DNA of 26,900 nucleotides, from positions 9,136 to 36,035 of the forward strand of contig DYHC01000001.1 of the NCBI GenBank assembly GCA_020724325.1, read 5' to 3'. The stretch comes from Melioribacter roseus. GTDB lineage: Bacteria > Bacteroidota > Ignavibacteria > Ignavibacteriales > Melioribacteraceae. The first letter of the stretch is position 1, and the number at the start of each line of letters is the position of its first letter. Of this stretch, positions 1 to 8,282 are shown piece by piece. The notes beneath the pieces are model-generated. The model was not told the origin of the DNA. It was given only the letters and a program-made list of their open reading frames with translations, and ran no database searches. The translations under genes and the position numbers were made by a program.

Positions 1-333
1 AGCAAGATTATTCCATTTACTGAAGAAACTGTCTTGAATATATTTCTTGTCCGTTGTTACAAAGTAAATGTTAATGTTATTCAGTTGGTCTATTCTTTTG
101 TTCATAACTTCAAATTCATATTCACAATGGGGGCAGTCCGGTTCAAAGAACATAATCATCAAAGGTTTATTGGATGTATTAATTTCAAATTTCCCATTTA
201 ATGAACTTAGATTTATCTCTGGCAGTTTTGAACCAACCGGCAAAACTTCTTCTTGCAAGCCGAACAAAACGGCAATAACAGTTACTCCAGCAATAAACAC
301 TATCATTAACAAGATTTTAATTTTCTTATTCAT
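1..333 (-). CDS. Thioredoxin/redoxin-like membrane-anchored protein, 3' end cut by window edge
   Basis: This open frame reads leftwards from an ATG at 333 for 111 codons without a stop and leaves the window. An N-terminal hydrophobic segment (residues about 5-26) looks like a membrane anchor or uncleaved signal. After it come a short redoxin-type entry and a CPHC dithiol motif (C67-P-H-C70, preceded by FFEPD). The fold is thioredoxin-like (AhpC/TSA/TlpA/DsbA-type) and probably acts on disulfides outside the membrane. CPHC is the DsbA-type active site; redoxins of the TlpA type more often carry CxPC. The start overlaps the stop of the MauE-like gene in an ATGA (330-333), so the two are translationally coupled and likely form a redox pair. 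The C-terminal part, including the cis-proline loop, lies outside the window. Confidence 0.8.
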   Translation of the reverse strand, partial: MNKKIKILLMIVFIAGVTVIAVLFGLQEEVLPVGSKLPEINLSSLNGKFEINTSNKPLMIMFFEPDCPHCEYEFEVMNKRIDQLNNINIYFVTTDKKYIQDSFFSKWNNLA

Positions 334-737
334 TGAGCAGCAAGATTTATTTTTTTACATGAATACTTTGCATAGAGCAGATACGAACAGATAATTATGT
401 TCTTAAGAAGACTTGCTAAGGGAGTGCTGGTAAACTGAGTCCCAAAGCATCCACAGTTAGTATATCCTTTGAAAAAGAAATATATGTTTAGCACGATGAA
501 AAAACTAAGCAGACAAATTGTTGAAAAAAATATTATCTGTTTACCCCAGGTATTAATCAGAAAACTTACTCCAATAGATATTTCCAACAACGATAAAACA
601 ATAAGCCCGGTTTTAACAAGCGCAAAATCCAAACCGGAAATCGAAATGAAAAAACTAATTGTACCCGGGAAATCTATAAGCTTAGTTACCGCAGAAACTA
701 TAAAGAATAATCCGATAACGATTTCTATAATTCTCAT
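330..737 (-). CDS. MauE/DoxX-like redox-associated membrane protein
   Basis: This 135-residue protein has four predicted membrane segments (about 4-20, 38-62, 68-90, 106-124). A CGCFG motif (C95, C97) sits just after the third. That layout is typical of the MauE/DoxX-like family, whose members pass electrons or disulfides to periplasmic thioredoxin-like partners; MauE itself helps form disulfides in methylamine dehydrogenase. The next gene encodes a CPHC thioredoxin-like protein and overlaps it by four bases, which supports this role. The gene starts three bases after the stop of the upstream membrane protein, so all belong to one transcription unit. The family call is good; the physiological substrate is unknown. 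Confidence 0.75.
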   Translation of the reverse strand: MRIIEIVIGLFFIVSAVTKLIDFPGTISFFISISGLDFALVKTGLIVLSLLEISIGVSFLINTWGKQIIFFSTICLLSFFIVLNIYFFFKGYTNCGCFGTQFTSTPLASLLKNIIICSYLLYAKYSCKKINLAAQ

Positions 738-740
738 TTC

Positions 741-1409
741 TTATGCCTTGTTAAAATAAAGCACCAAACTAAACTGGAATAATGTTAGTCCCAGCCATAT
801 ACTGAAGGCGAGGATAAAAGAATCTGTTCTATCCATCTTTTTTAATTTTGCTAATCCGTAGAAAACAATTGTAATCCATAGTACTTCATAAATATTTATG
901 CTGCTCAGAAAACTATATGCTATTGGTGAATAAGATTCCCTTGAAATAAAATTTGTAATTGAACCGGGGATAGAGTTTAATAACGCGGAAGTATAATCTG
1001 ATGTTGGAGTTAAAAATAGAATTACCAGTTTAACCAAACCGAGTAAAATATAAGATATATTCGCTAAAACGGATATTCTGAAAGTTTCTTTAAAACTAAC
1101 TTCAATACCCTTCAGCATCATCGGTGTTTGCAGCAGCAATGCAATAAAAGTAATTTTTAACCAGACAATTATTGGCAGAGCTAAGTAAGTATAAACAGAA
1201 AATCGTTTAAGCATTTCGTAGTAATCATCAATTCTATTGCTTTCTATTTGATCTGCAAGCATCAAACCATATATCTCCCTTGTCATTATAAAGCGGTCGT
1301 TAATTAATGTAATAATTAAATAGAGGAACGTTATGAAAAAGAAGATATGCCAATTTTTGATGGAGAATTCTTCCTTATCGCTACTTCTTACAACAATAGT
1401 TTCAGACAT
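741..1409 (-). CDS. Polytopic membrane protein, Yip1-like
   Basis: This 222-residue protein has a short charged N-terminus followed by about five hydrophobic segments (roughly 22-38, 75-95, 110-135, 165-187, 195-217). The overall pattern resembles Yip1-family integral membrane proteins, but no catalytic motif is visible and the assignment is tentative. It lies downstream of the C39-peptidase ABC exporter and three bases upstream of the MauE-like gene, so it is likely co-transcribed with the redox pair. By position it could be an accessory or immunity-like membrane protein for the exported peptide; that is inference only. A 120-bp repeat sits between it and the exporter gene. Confidence 0.6.
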   Translation of the reverse strand: MSETIVVRSSDKEEFSIKNWHIFFFITFLYLIITLINDRFIMTREIYGLMLADQIESNRIDDYYEMLKRFSVYTYLALPIIVWLKITFIALLLQTPMMLKGIEVSFKETFRISVLANISYILLGLVKLVILFLTPTSDYTSALLNSIPGSITNFISRESYSPIAYSFLSSINIYEVLWITIVFYGLAKLKKMDRTDSFILAFSIWLGLTLFQFSLVLYFNKA

Positions 1410-1437
1410 TTGCTGTTACTCCATTATAAAAAAACAA

Positions 1438-1557
1438 TGGCGTCTCTAAAAACCTCAAATGCAATCTGCGGAAATCAGTTTTATCCGCCATAGAACGGCG
1501 GACAAGTCTGTGTTTATCAGCGTTCTATTTACCTAAAAATAGTTTTTAGAGATGCCC
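1438..1557. mobile_element. MITE-like element, 120 bp, imperfect 16-bp terminal inverted repeats
   Basis: The right end (1542-1557) is the reverse complement of GGGCATCTCTAAAAAC. The left end (1438-1453) matches that 16-mer at 14 of 16 positions. The element is flanked by ACAA on both sides (1434-1437 and 1558-1561), a possible 4-bp target duplication. Inside is a perfect 6-bp hairpin (TCCGCC 1484-1489, GGCGGA 1497-1502). There is no coding capacity. A second copy, same orientation, starts at 26865 and shares the terminal 16-mer and the next 20 bases. Terminal repeats, size, lack of genes and a second copy fit a non-autonomous element moved by a transposase elsewhere. It sits between the exporter gene and its downstream partners. 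Confidence 0.65.
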
Positions 1558-1610
1558 ACAAGTATTGCTTTTTAACGCTTTGCCCATTATTTAGGGCGAA
1601 CTCTACTTCA

Positions 1611-3803
1611 TTATCCATTTGTAAGTATTCCTTTTTCAAATAAGGAAATATTTTGCCGCCTCCATATCAAGCCGAATGAACTTCCATTCTTCAATAGTAC
1701 TTCCGGTTTCCCTTCTTCTTCAATTCTACCGTTTCTCATAATGTATAAGTAATCGCTCTTAGCAAGATTGGTCAAGTTATGTGTAATCAAGAAAACTGCA
1801 TTTTCTTTTGAGTATTCTCTGATTTTTTCATAAATCATCTCTTCAATTTCAAAATCAGCACCGCTCAATCCTTCATCAATAACAAGCAGTTTGGGTTTAT
1901 CTAATAACGCTCTAATAAGTGCAAGCATCTGCATTTCACCGCCGGAAAGTTTTCTTCCGTTTTCACCAAGCAAAGTATATAATCCGTGTTCGAACCGTTC
2001 GAGGAAATAACCGAGTTCTAATTCATAGATTACTTTCAGTAAAACATTAACATCGTCAATTTGTCTTCCAACCAAAATGTTATCTGCAAGAGTACCGTTG
2101 AATATTTTTATTTGCTGGGGAAGGACTCCAATATTTTTCCTGTAGTGTTCAAGATCAAAAAAACCGGCATCATTCCCGTCTATTTTTATATTACCGGAAG
2201 TAAGATGATATTTTTTTTCCAAAAGCAGAACAATGGTACTTTTACCTGCACCGCTTGGACCCCAAAGCGAAGTAATTCTTCCAACCGGAATTTCTATGTT
2301 AATATTATTGAATAAAAAGCTGCGTCCGTTCCATGAGAAGCCGGCATCTTCAATTGTAATTTTATTCTTCAGCTCAAATTTATTTTTTGATCTGTTTATT
2401 TCTTTTTCAACTAAGAGCATATCCATTAACCGCTCAGCAGCAACATTTGCACTCTGTAGAGAAATGTTTGCGCCTATCAATCTGTTAATTGAAGGCAAAA
2501 TACCGGCTGCCAGCGAGTAAGCAGCCATCATTTCTCCAAGCAGTAATTTTCCGCTTGTAATCCATACAGCTCCAAATAGAAGCATACCAATTGTTATTGA
2601 AGCTGCTGAGATTTCCGCAAATAGACTTAAACGTGCTTGAGTAAATCCTAGTTCTTGTGTGCTTTGTTGAAAAGCACTGTAAAATATTTTATTGTAGCCG
2701 GCAAAGAAAGAGGAAGTGTTAAAACTTTTTATCTCATCAACTCCTCCAATGGTATCAATGTAAGTTGATTCAACCTGCGCGTAACCTTTCATAACGTTAT
2801 TTTGCTGAATCTTGAGTTTGTTTGTACTCAATAATAAAAGTGTTCCATAAATAGGAAAAACTATAAGCGCCATCAAAGCCATTAAAGTTGAGAAATAAAA
2901 TAAAAGTGCCAGCGAGCCGACAATCATCAAGAGATCAATAATTGTCATTCCCCCAATTTGAAGTACGGCTTGCTGAATTCTCATAGCATCATGAATTCGA
3001 GCTGTTATGTCTCCCCGTTTTCGTGTATCAAAAAATTTTTTTGGCAAATTGAAAAGATGTTGAAAAAAATCCCCGGTGATATTTATGTTTAACCGCTTAT
3101 TCAGAATGATAAGAAAGCGGTCGCGGATGTATCCAGAGAAAGAGCGTATCATTAGCAAAATGAATAGAAATATACCGGTGTAATAAATCCAATTAATATT
3201 TTTTTCCGGTATATATTTATCAATCAATTTTTGAATAAAGACAGAAGTCAACAAACCGAGGAGTGTGTATATAATACCAAGAAAGATTGACTGGATAATC
3301 CAGATATTATCTTTCTTGATATACTGCATAATCCATTTGAACCAGGTTATTGTTTCTTCATTCAATAATTCTTTTTCCGGTTTAAGAAGAACTGCCGATT
3401 TGGTTTTCCATATTTCCAAAAATTTTTCTTTCGAAAGTTTATATAATCCTTTGGCAGGATCGCCAATTAAAACTTCTTTCGCGTTGATTTTATAAACAAC
3501 TACAAAATGCTGTAATTGATTATCTATAATTACATGTGCAATACAAGGAAGTTGTTCTTTCATTAAATCTTCATATTCGCCTGATGCACCAGAAGCATTA
3601 AAGCCGATTTTCTTTGCAGTGTTTACAAGATCGAGCATAGTTGAACCATTAACAGAGGTATTCATCATTTCGCGCAAATGGACAAGAGATGTGTTGCCAT
3701 TATAATATTTAAGAACTGACAGCAGACATGCTGGCCCACAATCCGCCTGGTCGTATTGTTTTATTATTGTGTATTTTGAGTAAAATATTTTTTTAATAGA
3801 CAT
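1611..3803 (-). CDS. Peptidase C39-containing ABC transporter (bacteriocin/peptide exporter type)
   Basis: This 730-residue protein has the full three-part layout of peptidase-containing ABC transporters, which cut double-glycine leader peptides and export the cargo. The N-terminal C39 cysteine peptidase (about 1-140) shows the oxyanion Gln Q16, catalytic Cys in QADCGPAC (C22), His H99 and Asp D115, in ComA-like spacing. The transmembrane domain (about 160-430) has six predicted helices. The nucleotide-binding domain (about 480-710) has Walker A GPSGAGKS (515-522), signature LSGGE (619-623), Walker B ending in E644 and H-loop H675. All catalytic residues are present, so it should be active. 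No double-glycine precursor and no HlyD-type adaptor gene is seen nearby. No Shine-Dalgarno is obvious; the ATG at 3803 lies about 35 bases below a promoter-like sequence. Confidence 0.93.
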   Translation of the reverse strand: MSIKKIFYSKYTIIKQYDQADCGPACLLSVLKYYNGNTSLVHLREMMNTSVNGSTMLDLVNTAKKIGFNASGASGEYEDLMKEQLPCIAHVIIDNQLQHFVVVYKINAKEVLIGDPAKGLYKLSKEKFLEIWKTKSAVLLKPEKELLNEETITWFKWIMQYIKKDNIWIIQSIFLGIIYTLLGLLTSVFIQKLIDKYIPEKNINWIYYTGIFLFILLMIRSFSGYIRDRFLIILNKRLNINITGDFFQHLFNLPKKFFDTRKRGDITARIHDAMRIQQAVLQIGGMTIIDLLMIVGSLALLFYFSTLMALMALIVFPIYGTLLLLSTNKLKIQQNNVMKGYAQVESTYIDTIGGVDEIKSFNTSSFFAGYNKIFYSAFQQSTQELGFTQARLSLFAEISAASITIGMLLFGAVWITSGKLLLGEMMAAYSLAAGILPSINRLIGANISLQSANVAAERLMDMLLVEKEINRSKNKFELKNKITIEDAGFSWNGRSFLFNNINIEIPVGRITSLWGPSGAGKSTIVLLLEKKYHLTSGNIKIDGNDAGFFDLEHYRKNIGVLPQQIKIFNGTLADNILVGRQIDDVNVLLKVIYELELGYFLERFEHGLYTLLGENGRKLSGGEMQMLALIRALLDKPKLLVIDEGLSGADFEIEEMIYEKIREYSKENAVFLITHNLTNLAKSDYLYIMRNGRIEEEGKPEVLLKNGSSFGLIWRRQNISLFEKGILTNG

Positions 3804-3844
3804 AGTATAGTTGTGGGTGGTTATCGGTTCAATATTTTAGTTTT

Positions 3845-3871
3845 AATATACGGGGGGGGGGTAAATGTCAA
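3845..3871 (-). promoter_or_regulatory. Promoter-like sequence with a ten-C tract in the spacer
   Basis: On the minus strand a perfect TTGACA (3871-3866) is followed by TATATT (3850-3845) with a 15-base spacer. An alternative hexamer, TATTAA, would give 17. The spacer contains ten consecutive C (G on the plus strand, 3852-3861), by far the most striking G/C run in this AT-rich window. A start site at about 3838 would give a roughly 35-base leader to the exporter ATG at 3803. The boxes are sigma-70-like; Bacteroidota housekeeping promoters often differ, so the promoter call is moderate. Slippage in the tract would change the box spacing. Confidence 0.45.
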
Positions 3872-3938
3872 GTAAAAAATATTTTTTTTACACAAATAAT
3901 TTTATAGATATGAACCGAATCCTCTTCTATTAAATCCG

Positions 3939-4073
3939 TCACCGATCAAATTCATCACTAAACAACACCGCTTTAATTTTTGAAACAACATTTTTGGGAT
4001 AATAGTTGCATACACCCTTTTTAGCTGCAGGTGTAATTTTCAATTCTTGAATTGCTTTTTTTTCAAAGTTAGT
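3939..4073 (-). pseudogene. Possible gene remnant, 44 codons, no start codon
   Basis: The spacer between the DUF4175 gene and the exporter (3804-4118) holds an open stretch of 44 codons on the minus strand. It has protein-like composition (it includes GVCNYYPKNVVSKIKAV) and ends in TGA at 3939, but there is no ATG or GTG in frame after the preceding stop. A second protein-like stretch follows in another frame towards 3870. This may be the tail of a decayed gene or a small peptide gene starting from TTG. No family was recognised, and it could also be chance. Apart from this and the promoter-like element, nothing else was seen in the spacer. Confidence 0.22.
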
Positions 4074-4118
4074 TCAGAATTTTTGTCTTCTCAAGTCGTT
4101 AATAAGAAATTATAAGAA

Positions 4119-7100
4119 TTACTTATTTTTTTCTTTTTCAATGGAGTGGAAGTAATTTCTAATAATTTCTTCGTAATCCTTTTTATAGCCCTCGCGTATG
4201 GCTTTAAGAAGCTCGTCTCTAATTTTGTTCTTGCCTTCTTCTGTATAAAGAATTAATTCAGGAGGCGAAGAACGGACAAATTCTTTGCCGAGTTTGGAGC
4301 GGCGTTCATTTTCAAAATCCCTTTCATTTATAGAACGTTGTGCTTCTAATAGCTTTGATAAAATTCTTTCCTGTTGTCTAACTATATCCTCATCAAGTTT
4401 TTGCGACTGTAAATTAGAAACAACTTCATTCATTTCGCCTAAGATTTTTTCAAGATTGGAAGCCAGCCGTTTAGAATGTCCTGCTTCCTTAGATTCGCGG
4501 TTCAATTGTTCCAGGGATTTTCTAATAATTTCCTGCTGCTGAGCAATTCTCTGAATTTGCGCCATCATTTCTTGTGTCATTCTTCCCTGGTTAAGCATTT
4601 GTGTTAACTTATTTAGATCCATCTGCTGGCGGGATAATTGTTGAAGCTGCTGCATAAGCCCCATCATACCGCCGCCCTGTCCGCCGCTCATCATCTGATC
4701 TATTCCGCCCTTAATTAAGCTTGCTGCCTCGTTCAGGTTTCGCATTGCTTCGGTCTGCCGCTGCGAAGAATATGCCGGATTTCCATTCTGCATCCACGTT
4801 ATTGATTGCTGCATTTCCGAATAAGCTTTGCCAAGCGAACGACCCATTTCTGGTGTTATTGCAAACGTCTTTTGAGACAAAGCCGACATTTTCTGCAATA
4901 CTCTGCTCAGGTTATTTTGAAGTTCGCTCTGCTCTCGTGAATTTTTATTCAACACGGATGATTGCGGGGAAAGATTGTTAGTACTATTCTTAAGATTTTC
5001 TTGCATTCGGGATAATGTAAGCAGGTCGTCCAGTATTTTCATCATCTCATAAAGTGTTTTCATTTGACTGATTTGCTGAAGAGCCGATTGCAGATTTTGA
5101 ATGCTGCTTTTTGTCTGTTTCAAATTTTGAGAGAGCTGCTTCTGAGATTTAATTGCTTCCATTTTCTGAAACTGTTTAAGATCGTTTAGAATCTCTTCAG
5201 AAAGTTCTTCATTATTTTGCTTCTCAAATTCTTCAAGAAGCTTTTCCATTTCTCCCTTGGGCATATCGGTCAATTCGCTCATCTTCTCGTTAAGAGTTTC
5301 CATTTCCTCTTTCATATTCGCGATGTCTTTCAACAAATCATCTTGTCGCTTCAATAGTTCCTCGCGTTTATTCTTGTCGTTCAGATTTGTTTGCTCTGTT
5401 TTGCTCAGCAAGTCTTCAACTTTCTGCGAAACATCCTCAATGCGTTTAATCAGCTCGTCAATTTTCATTTCTACCTGTATCCGCTTTAATAGATTCAGTG
5501 TTCGCTCTAAACTTTTTCTGAAATATTCCTCGTTTGCTTTAAGGTCTTCAAGGGATATTTGAACATTATCGCGCAGCATATTCTGCATAGCTTCTTGCAT
5601 CCGTTTGAATGCATTCATCAATTCTTCGCTGTTAAGTTGTTCCAGAAGATTTTGTAGTTCATTATATTTTTGTAATGTTTCTTCGGAAAGCAGATTGTTC
5701 TGTAAAAGATCTCTTTGCAAAGCGTCAAGTTTTTTTGCGGCTTCTTCGGTCTTTTGCATTAAATCGCTGAATTTTTTTGAAGCCCGTTCAATTCTTTCTT
5801 TCTCCTGCCAGTTAATCTCTTTGGAATTTTGTTTTAGATCGTTACTTATTTTGTTCAACTCAGCACTTAATTTCTCTGCGTCTTTCAATGTTTCCTTAAG
5901 CTCTTCCGCTGCTTCCTGATGTTGATTATCTGCAAGATTGTATAGCTCATCCAGCGAAGGGACAAAAACTGAAAATGTTTGCGATCTTGTTGATTTAGGT
6001 CCGGAGATAATATCATTATCTGTTACTTCAAGATAGAAAGCGAGAGCTTCGCCCTCGGCTAAATATAACGGTACCAGATCCCATACATAATAAATTTCAT
6101 CTTCAATCGATTCTTTCTTTATTGGAATTGAAATTTGAGTATTGTCCTGCTCCGAAGAACGGTATTTTGAAGCTGTTAACCTGTAATTAAGAGTTAAGGA
6201 AGTAAGTCCGTAATCATCAGCAATTTTTGCTGCAATTGATATTTTTCCATCCGTTCCAAGTTTAATATTTTCTTTTGGATTGATAACCTCAATTGACGGA
6301 TTGCTGTCGTCTATTTTATGGATTGAGTAAGTAACTGGGTGAATGCTGGAAATACCGTGCTCATCGATTATGTTAATAAAATAATTCAACGAATTTTTTA
6401 TAGAGAATTGATATGCGGCGCTAATGTCGTTGACAAGCATTTTGGGTATAGAGCCATTGTTGAATGAAATAGAGGCATCGGATAGTTTGCGCGAAGATAA
6501 AACATTAATAAGTACTTTGGAACCGTGCAGAGCCGAAATATTTCCGTTGTCGCGTTGAACCATGTTGGGTAATTTTGAATATGCCGGTGGAATAACAGTT
6601 ATATCCAGTTGAGTAATTACTGGACGGTTAATAACGGATATTTTGAATTGCCCGCTTTCAATCCCTTCTGCTGATGCAAAGTAAACAAATGAATTTTTTA
6701 TATCTGCAATAAGGTATCCAAAATTTCCGGACGAGTCTGGTTCGAGCGTAATCTCATCAAATTCTGTTTGGTCTTCTCTTTTAGTTAGCAAAGAGATTAA
6801 TGAAGGGATTTCGCCCGATGCAGAAACGATAATTGTAATGGTTTCACCTTTGGTAATCTCTTTATTGCCGGGGAGAACATTAAGCGTAAATTTTTGAGGG
6901 GGCGTAAAATCTTTGTTGTAATTGATCAACCGCACTGCTGAAGCCGAAAATACCGGTACAATTAATATCAGAACAGCCAAAACAATTATTGCAGCCAAGC
7001 CGATCTTCAGTTTTTTTATCGACTCTGAAAAATCGATTGACTTATTAAAATCAATCGTTTTTGTTCTTACGTAGATTCTCTTAAATGCTTCATTTATTAA

Positions 7101-7481
7101 TTCCGTTGAATACCCGCGGGAATTTTGGGTAAGTATTTCGATTGCATTCAGAAGTTCGTCTTTAATTTCATTAAAAGAGCGCCCTACTTTCTCCGAAGCC
7201 GAACGTAAATCCGGTTTAGAAAAAAGAAAGAATGATCTAACAAGCGGCACAAAAACAAAATAAGTTAACTGAATAACAGTAGTAAAAATTAATCCGTAGA
7301 AAAAAATTGTCCTAACTATAGAACTGAACCCGAATAATGATTCCAGAATACAAACTAAAACAAAACTAATAGAAACCGCTATCATAAACAGAGATAAGCC
7401 GGAAAGAGCGTTCCTGCGGTTCTCTAAAGATTCAACTTTGGTCAGTTTTCTTTTTATTTCGTTCAGGTATTCGTTTATCAT
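4119..7481 (-). CDS. DUF4175-type large membrane protein with long coiled coil
   Basis: With the start at 7481 the protein has 1120 residues. Near the N-terminus two hydrophobic helices lie close together (about 29-90) and a third follows (about 160-182). Beta-rich, probably extracytoplasmic domains follow (about 190-520). A very long Gln/Glu/Lys/Leu-rich coiled coil (about 530-1050) is interrupted by a Gly/Met-rich linker containing GGQGGGMMG. This layout is that of DUF4175 proteins, of unknown function, usually next to DUF4159 genes and often near MoxR/BatA-type genes. An ATG at 7529 would overlap the upstream gene by 38 bases; the start at 7481 leaves a 10-base gap and begins directly at the cytoplasmic lead-in, so it is preferred, although neither start has a good Shine-Dalgarno. 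It is probably co-transcribed with the DUF4159 gene. Confidence 0.8.
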   Translation of the reverse strand: MINEYLNEIKRKLTKVESLENRRNALSGLSLFMIAVSISFVLVCILESLFGFSSIVRTIFFYGLIFTTVIQLTYFVFVPLVRSFFLFSKPDLRSASEKVGRSFNEIKDELLNAIEILTQNSRGYSTELINEAFKRIYVRTKTIDFNKSIDFSESIKKLKIGLAAIIVLAVLILIVPVFSASAVRLINYNKDFTPPQKFTLNVLPGNKEITKGETITIIVSASGEIPSLISLLTKREDQTEFDEITLEPDSSGNFGYLIADIKNSFVYFASAEGIESGQFKISVINRPVITQLDITVIPPAYSKLPNMVQRDNGNISALHGSKVLINVLSSRKLSDASISFNNGSIPKMLVNDISAAYQFSIKNSLNYFINIIDEHGISSIHPVTYSIHKIDDSNPSIEVINPKENIKLGTDGKISIAAKIADDYGLTSLTLNYRLTASKYRSSEQDNTQISIPIKKESIEDEIYYVWDLVPLYLAEGEALAFYLEVTDNDIISGPKSTRSQTFSVFVPSLDELYNLADNQHQEAAEELKETLKDAEKLSAELNKISNDLKQNSKEINWQEKERIERASKKFSDLMQKTEEAAKKLDALQRDLLQNNLLSEETLQKYNELQNLLEQLNSEELMNAFKRMQEAMQNMLRDNVQISLEDLKANEEYFRKSLERTLNLLKRIQVEMKIDELIKRIEDVSQKVEDLLSKTEQTNLNDKNKREELLKRQDDLLKDIANMKEEMETLNEKMSELTDMPKGEMEKLLEEFEKQNNEELSEEILNDLKQFQKMEAIKSQKQLSQNLKQTKSSIQNLQSALQQISQMKTLYEMMKILDDLLTLSRMQENLKNSTNNLSPQSSVLNKNSREQSELQNNLSRVLQKMSALSQKTFAITPEMGRSLGKAYSEMQQSITWMQNGNPAYSSQRQTEAMRNLNEAASLIKGGIDQMMSGGQGGGMMGLMQQLQQLSRQQMDLNKLTQMLNQGRMTQEMMAQIQRIAQQQEIIRKSLEQLNRESKEAGHSKRLASNLEKILGEMNEVVSNLQSQKLDEDIVRQQERILSKLLEAQRSINERDFENERRSKLGKEFVRSSPPELILYTEEGKNKIRDELLKAIREGYKKDYEEIIRNYFHSIEKEKNK

Positions 7482-7491
7482 AAAGTTAAAA

Positions 7492-8154
7492 TTAATTGCT
7501 AAGAGTCCAGACAATAATGTTGGTTCCAAATTTTAGTGCTTCTTCTCTTTTTTGCGGAGGGACTTTATGAACATCTGGATCCGCCCATCCGTCGCTTGGA
7601 TTAGTTTCAAACGTATAATAAACACGCAGCCGTCCGTCAATAAAAATACCAAATCCTTGCGGTGGTTTGTTATCATGCTCATGTGTTTTTGGCGGACCAT
7701 TCCTGAAATCATACATACAATTATATAATCCGTAATCGAATGGAAGCTCTATAAGCTCCTTATCCGGAAAAACTTTTTTGATTTCGCGCCGGAAAGCTTT
7801 ATCGAGTCCGTAATCATCATCAACATAAAGAAATCCGCCGTTTTCAAGATATGTCCTTAACTTCTTAGAGTCTGATTCCGAGAACACAATGTTGCCGTGT
7901 CCGGTCATAAATAAAAATGGGTAAGCAAAAATATTTCCGCTGGCAAGATCCACAAATTCATATTTAGGATTTGTTTTAATATTTGTATTCTGGGCAACAA
8001 ATCGTAGCAGATTTATTTCTGCCGATGGGTCATTATACCAATCGCCTCCGCCGTTATATTTCAGCCGTCCGATCATAAAGCCGCGGCTATCCTGCGCAAA
8101 AGTAACGGAGATAATTATTAAGAAAATAAATACTGTTTTAACAAAAATTTTCAT
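7492..8154 (-). CDS. DUF4159 domain-containing secreted protein
   Basis: This 220-residue protein has a clear signal peptide (about 1-21, ending TFAQ). The mature part shows the DUF4159 pattern: an entry with GRLKYNGGGDWYNDP, a FLFMTGHGNI stretch, GGFLYVDDDYG, and a C-terminal segment with GWADPDVHKVPPQKREEALKFG. The fold is related to glutamine-amidotransferase-like domains, but the function is unknown. It is the first gene of a two-gene minus-strand operon with the DUF4175 gene ten bases downstream, a pairing common in this phylum group. That pairing suggests a shared envelope-related job. The start at 8154 is fixed by the signal peptide. Confidence 0.85.
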   Translation of the reverse strand: MKIFVKTVFIFLIIISVTFAQDSRGFMIGRLKYNGGGDWYNDPSAEINLLRFVAQNTNIKTNPKYEFVDLASGNIFAYPFLFMTGHGNIVFSESDSKKLRTYLENGGFLYVDDDYGLDKAFRREIKKVFPDKELIELPFDYGLYNCMYDFRNGPPKTHEHDNKPPQGFGIFIDGRLRVYYTFETNPSDGWADPDVHKVPPQKREEALKFGTNIIVWTLSN

Positions 8155-8282
8155 TTACACACAGTTAATTAACTTTGCTAAGATAAATATTTATACTGCT
8201 CTTTGCATAGGCAAAATAAATTCATTCGGGCAGATCATCTGATCATTTGTTATTTTTATGTCACAATAAAGCTGAGAGAACT

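Noticed and set aside
5257..5562. Serine-rich plus-strand frames inside the DUF4175 gene
   Set aside because: They are antisense shadows of the coiled-coil coding region; no start context, composition follows the opposite strand.
8225..8245. CAGATCATCTG palindrome between the divergent DUF4159 and M64 genes
   Set aside because: Short palindrome, no second copy and no promoter boxes clear enough to place it.
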